Assembly: GCA_002708905.1 (NCBI GenBank)
Contig: PAPM01000027.1
Span: 1 to 64,000, forward strand
Direction of reading: 5' to 3'
From: Pseudomonadales bacterium
Lineage (GTDB): Bacteria > Pseudomonadota > Gammaproteobacteria > Pseudomonadales > Ketobacteraceae
DNA: 64,000 nt
The notes under the pieces are model-generated. The model searched no databases. It worked only from the letters and a program-made list of their open reading frames with translations, and was not told the origin of the DNA. Positions 63,369 through 64,000 of this stretch are shown in pieces (the stretch's first letter is position 1; each line of letters starts with the position of its first letter). Both the position numbers and the translations under genes were made by a program.

Positions 63369-64000
63369 CTATTGCAGCAGCGCGCCGACCCGATACAGAT
63401 GAAATTGTGAATAGTTATCTGTGATCTGGGCGCGCTGGGCAAACCAGAATGTCTGGTCGTCCGCCGGATCAACGACCGCCCAGGAATAGTCAATGTCGCG
63501 TTCTTTCCAGGTTACATCCGCCAGGTGCATGAGTGTGCCGTTGGTGGCAGGCGAACTCCAGTCCGGATGCCAGCGGATCAACCGGATTTCAGCTCCGCCA
63601 CCGCGACGATAGGGCACGATTAATTCTTCATTGGCATTCACCGCCAGTGCCGGAAACAGGTTGGTCTTATCCAAAAAGGACGTCACCCAATAACTGTATC
63701 CGGTACTGAATACCGACTGGAATTTGATGACGTTGCCCGGTGTGGAAGTCACACTGATGGGAACGCGAATGTAGCGCAGTTGTTTGCGTTTTGGTCGCAC
63801 GGTTTCCGTTACCTGCCATGCCATGTGCAGATTGCCGTTGCGATACACCGTGTGCATCGGGAAGGATGGCAGGAATGGGTCCGGCATAACCGATTCCGCA
63901 TAATGCACGACCGGTTTTATTCCCTGTCCCTGGGGGCTGCCAAACCCGAACACACGCAACTTGTCGGTCATGCCGGGAATAACATCCGGATTGTAGCCGG
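63369..64000 (-). CDS. Unrecognised protein, C-terminal part (5' end beyond window)
   Basis: The frame is open through the window edge, so at least 210 residues are seen and the start is missing; an internal ATG at 63971 is not necessarily the start. The visible part has short beta-strand-like segments with repeated spacing (MHTVYRNGNLHMAWQV, FPALAVNANEELIVPY, IDYSWAVVDPADDQTFWFAQ), as in beta-propeller or BNR/sialidase-like folds. No catalytic motif was recognised. It converges on the pentapeptide gene. Confidence 0.7.
   Translation of the reverse strand, partial: GYNPDVIPGMTDKLRVFGFGSPQGQGIKPVVHYAESVMPDPFLPSFPMHTVYRNGNLHMAWQVTETVRPKRKQLRYIRVPISVTSTPGNVIKFQSVFSTGYSYWVTSFLDKTNLFPALAVNANEELIVPYRRGGGAEIRLIRWHPDWSSPATNGTLMHLADVTWKERDIDYSWAVVDPADDQTFWFAQRAQITDNYSQFHLYRVGALLQ

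Overview
The window reads as chromosomal DNA of a heterotrophic gammaproteobacterium. The main evidence is the block at about 12.7-26.3 kb. It holds a leftward run def-fmt-rsmB-trkA-trkH and, divergent from it, a rightward run LysM gene-dprA-tsaC-hemF-aroE. This is the arrangement known from Pseudomonas and relatives, where it lies near the replication origin. prlC with yheV, znuA/B/C, mgtE, TonB-dependent receptors and Tat-exported lipoproteins fit the same group. The genus cannot be fixed from the sequence alone. I saw no tRNA, rRNA, CRISPR array, insertion sequence or prophage.

Layout. 0-3.5 kb: an edge-truncated lipoprotein with leucine-rich and calcium-binding-type repeats, then a Tat-lipoprotein amine oxidase divergent from a Tat-lipoprotein PhoX-type phosphatase (3.6-5.5 kb). 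5.6-8.3 kb: a fatty-acid-type operon (LCAD-like acyl-CoA dehydrogenase, GntR/FCD regulator, SDR) behind a promoter whose -10 overlaps a perfect ATTGTATACAAT palindrome. 8.5-12.6 kb: two tandem bacteriohemerythrins, a TonB receptor and a GAF-GGDEF cyclase. 12.7-26.3 kb: the conserved block, carrying two extra genes (a GAF-PAS-GGDEF-EAL protein and a divergent PurE-like protein). 26.3-35 kb: a TonB receptor, a solitary Fic protein, a clan GH-A-like lipoprotein, a sulfatase/HAD pair, mgtE, a DUF1499 lipoprotein and a dehydrogenase remnant.

35-45.3 kb: a DUF5765-like membrane protein beside a 32-bp palindrome, a secreted dihaem cytochrome resembling the rubber oxygenases RoxA/RoxB, prlC-yheV-DsbD-alpha-like, and a tightly packed leftward operon znuC-znuB-FMN glutamate-synthase-like-outer-membrane protein. 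45.4-55.7 kb: alpha/beta hydrolases, an MddA-like methyltransferase, a hydrolase-LuxR fusion, a large ExeM-like secreted nuclease, znuA, and small regulator/GST units with overlapping convergent 3' ends. 56-64 kb: an Sco-type copper chaperone followed 21 bp later by an 1818-residue secreted protein. That protein fuses a galactose/glyoxal-oxidase-type copper-radical domain with apparently intact active-site residues to a PKD domain, a YVTN propeller, a two-CxxCH cytochrome domain, a LamG domain and Ig-like modules. A membrane-anchored pentapeptide protein follows.

The most interesting candidate system is this last cluster: a copper-radical oxidase, its likely copper donor and a built-in haem electron acceptor. 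Next come the dihaem RoxA-like protein, the four-gene zinc-transporter/FMN-enzyme operon, and the PurE-like protein whose usual active-site Arg is Leu. All functions are assigned from motifs and family memory; no database search was possible.
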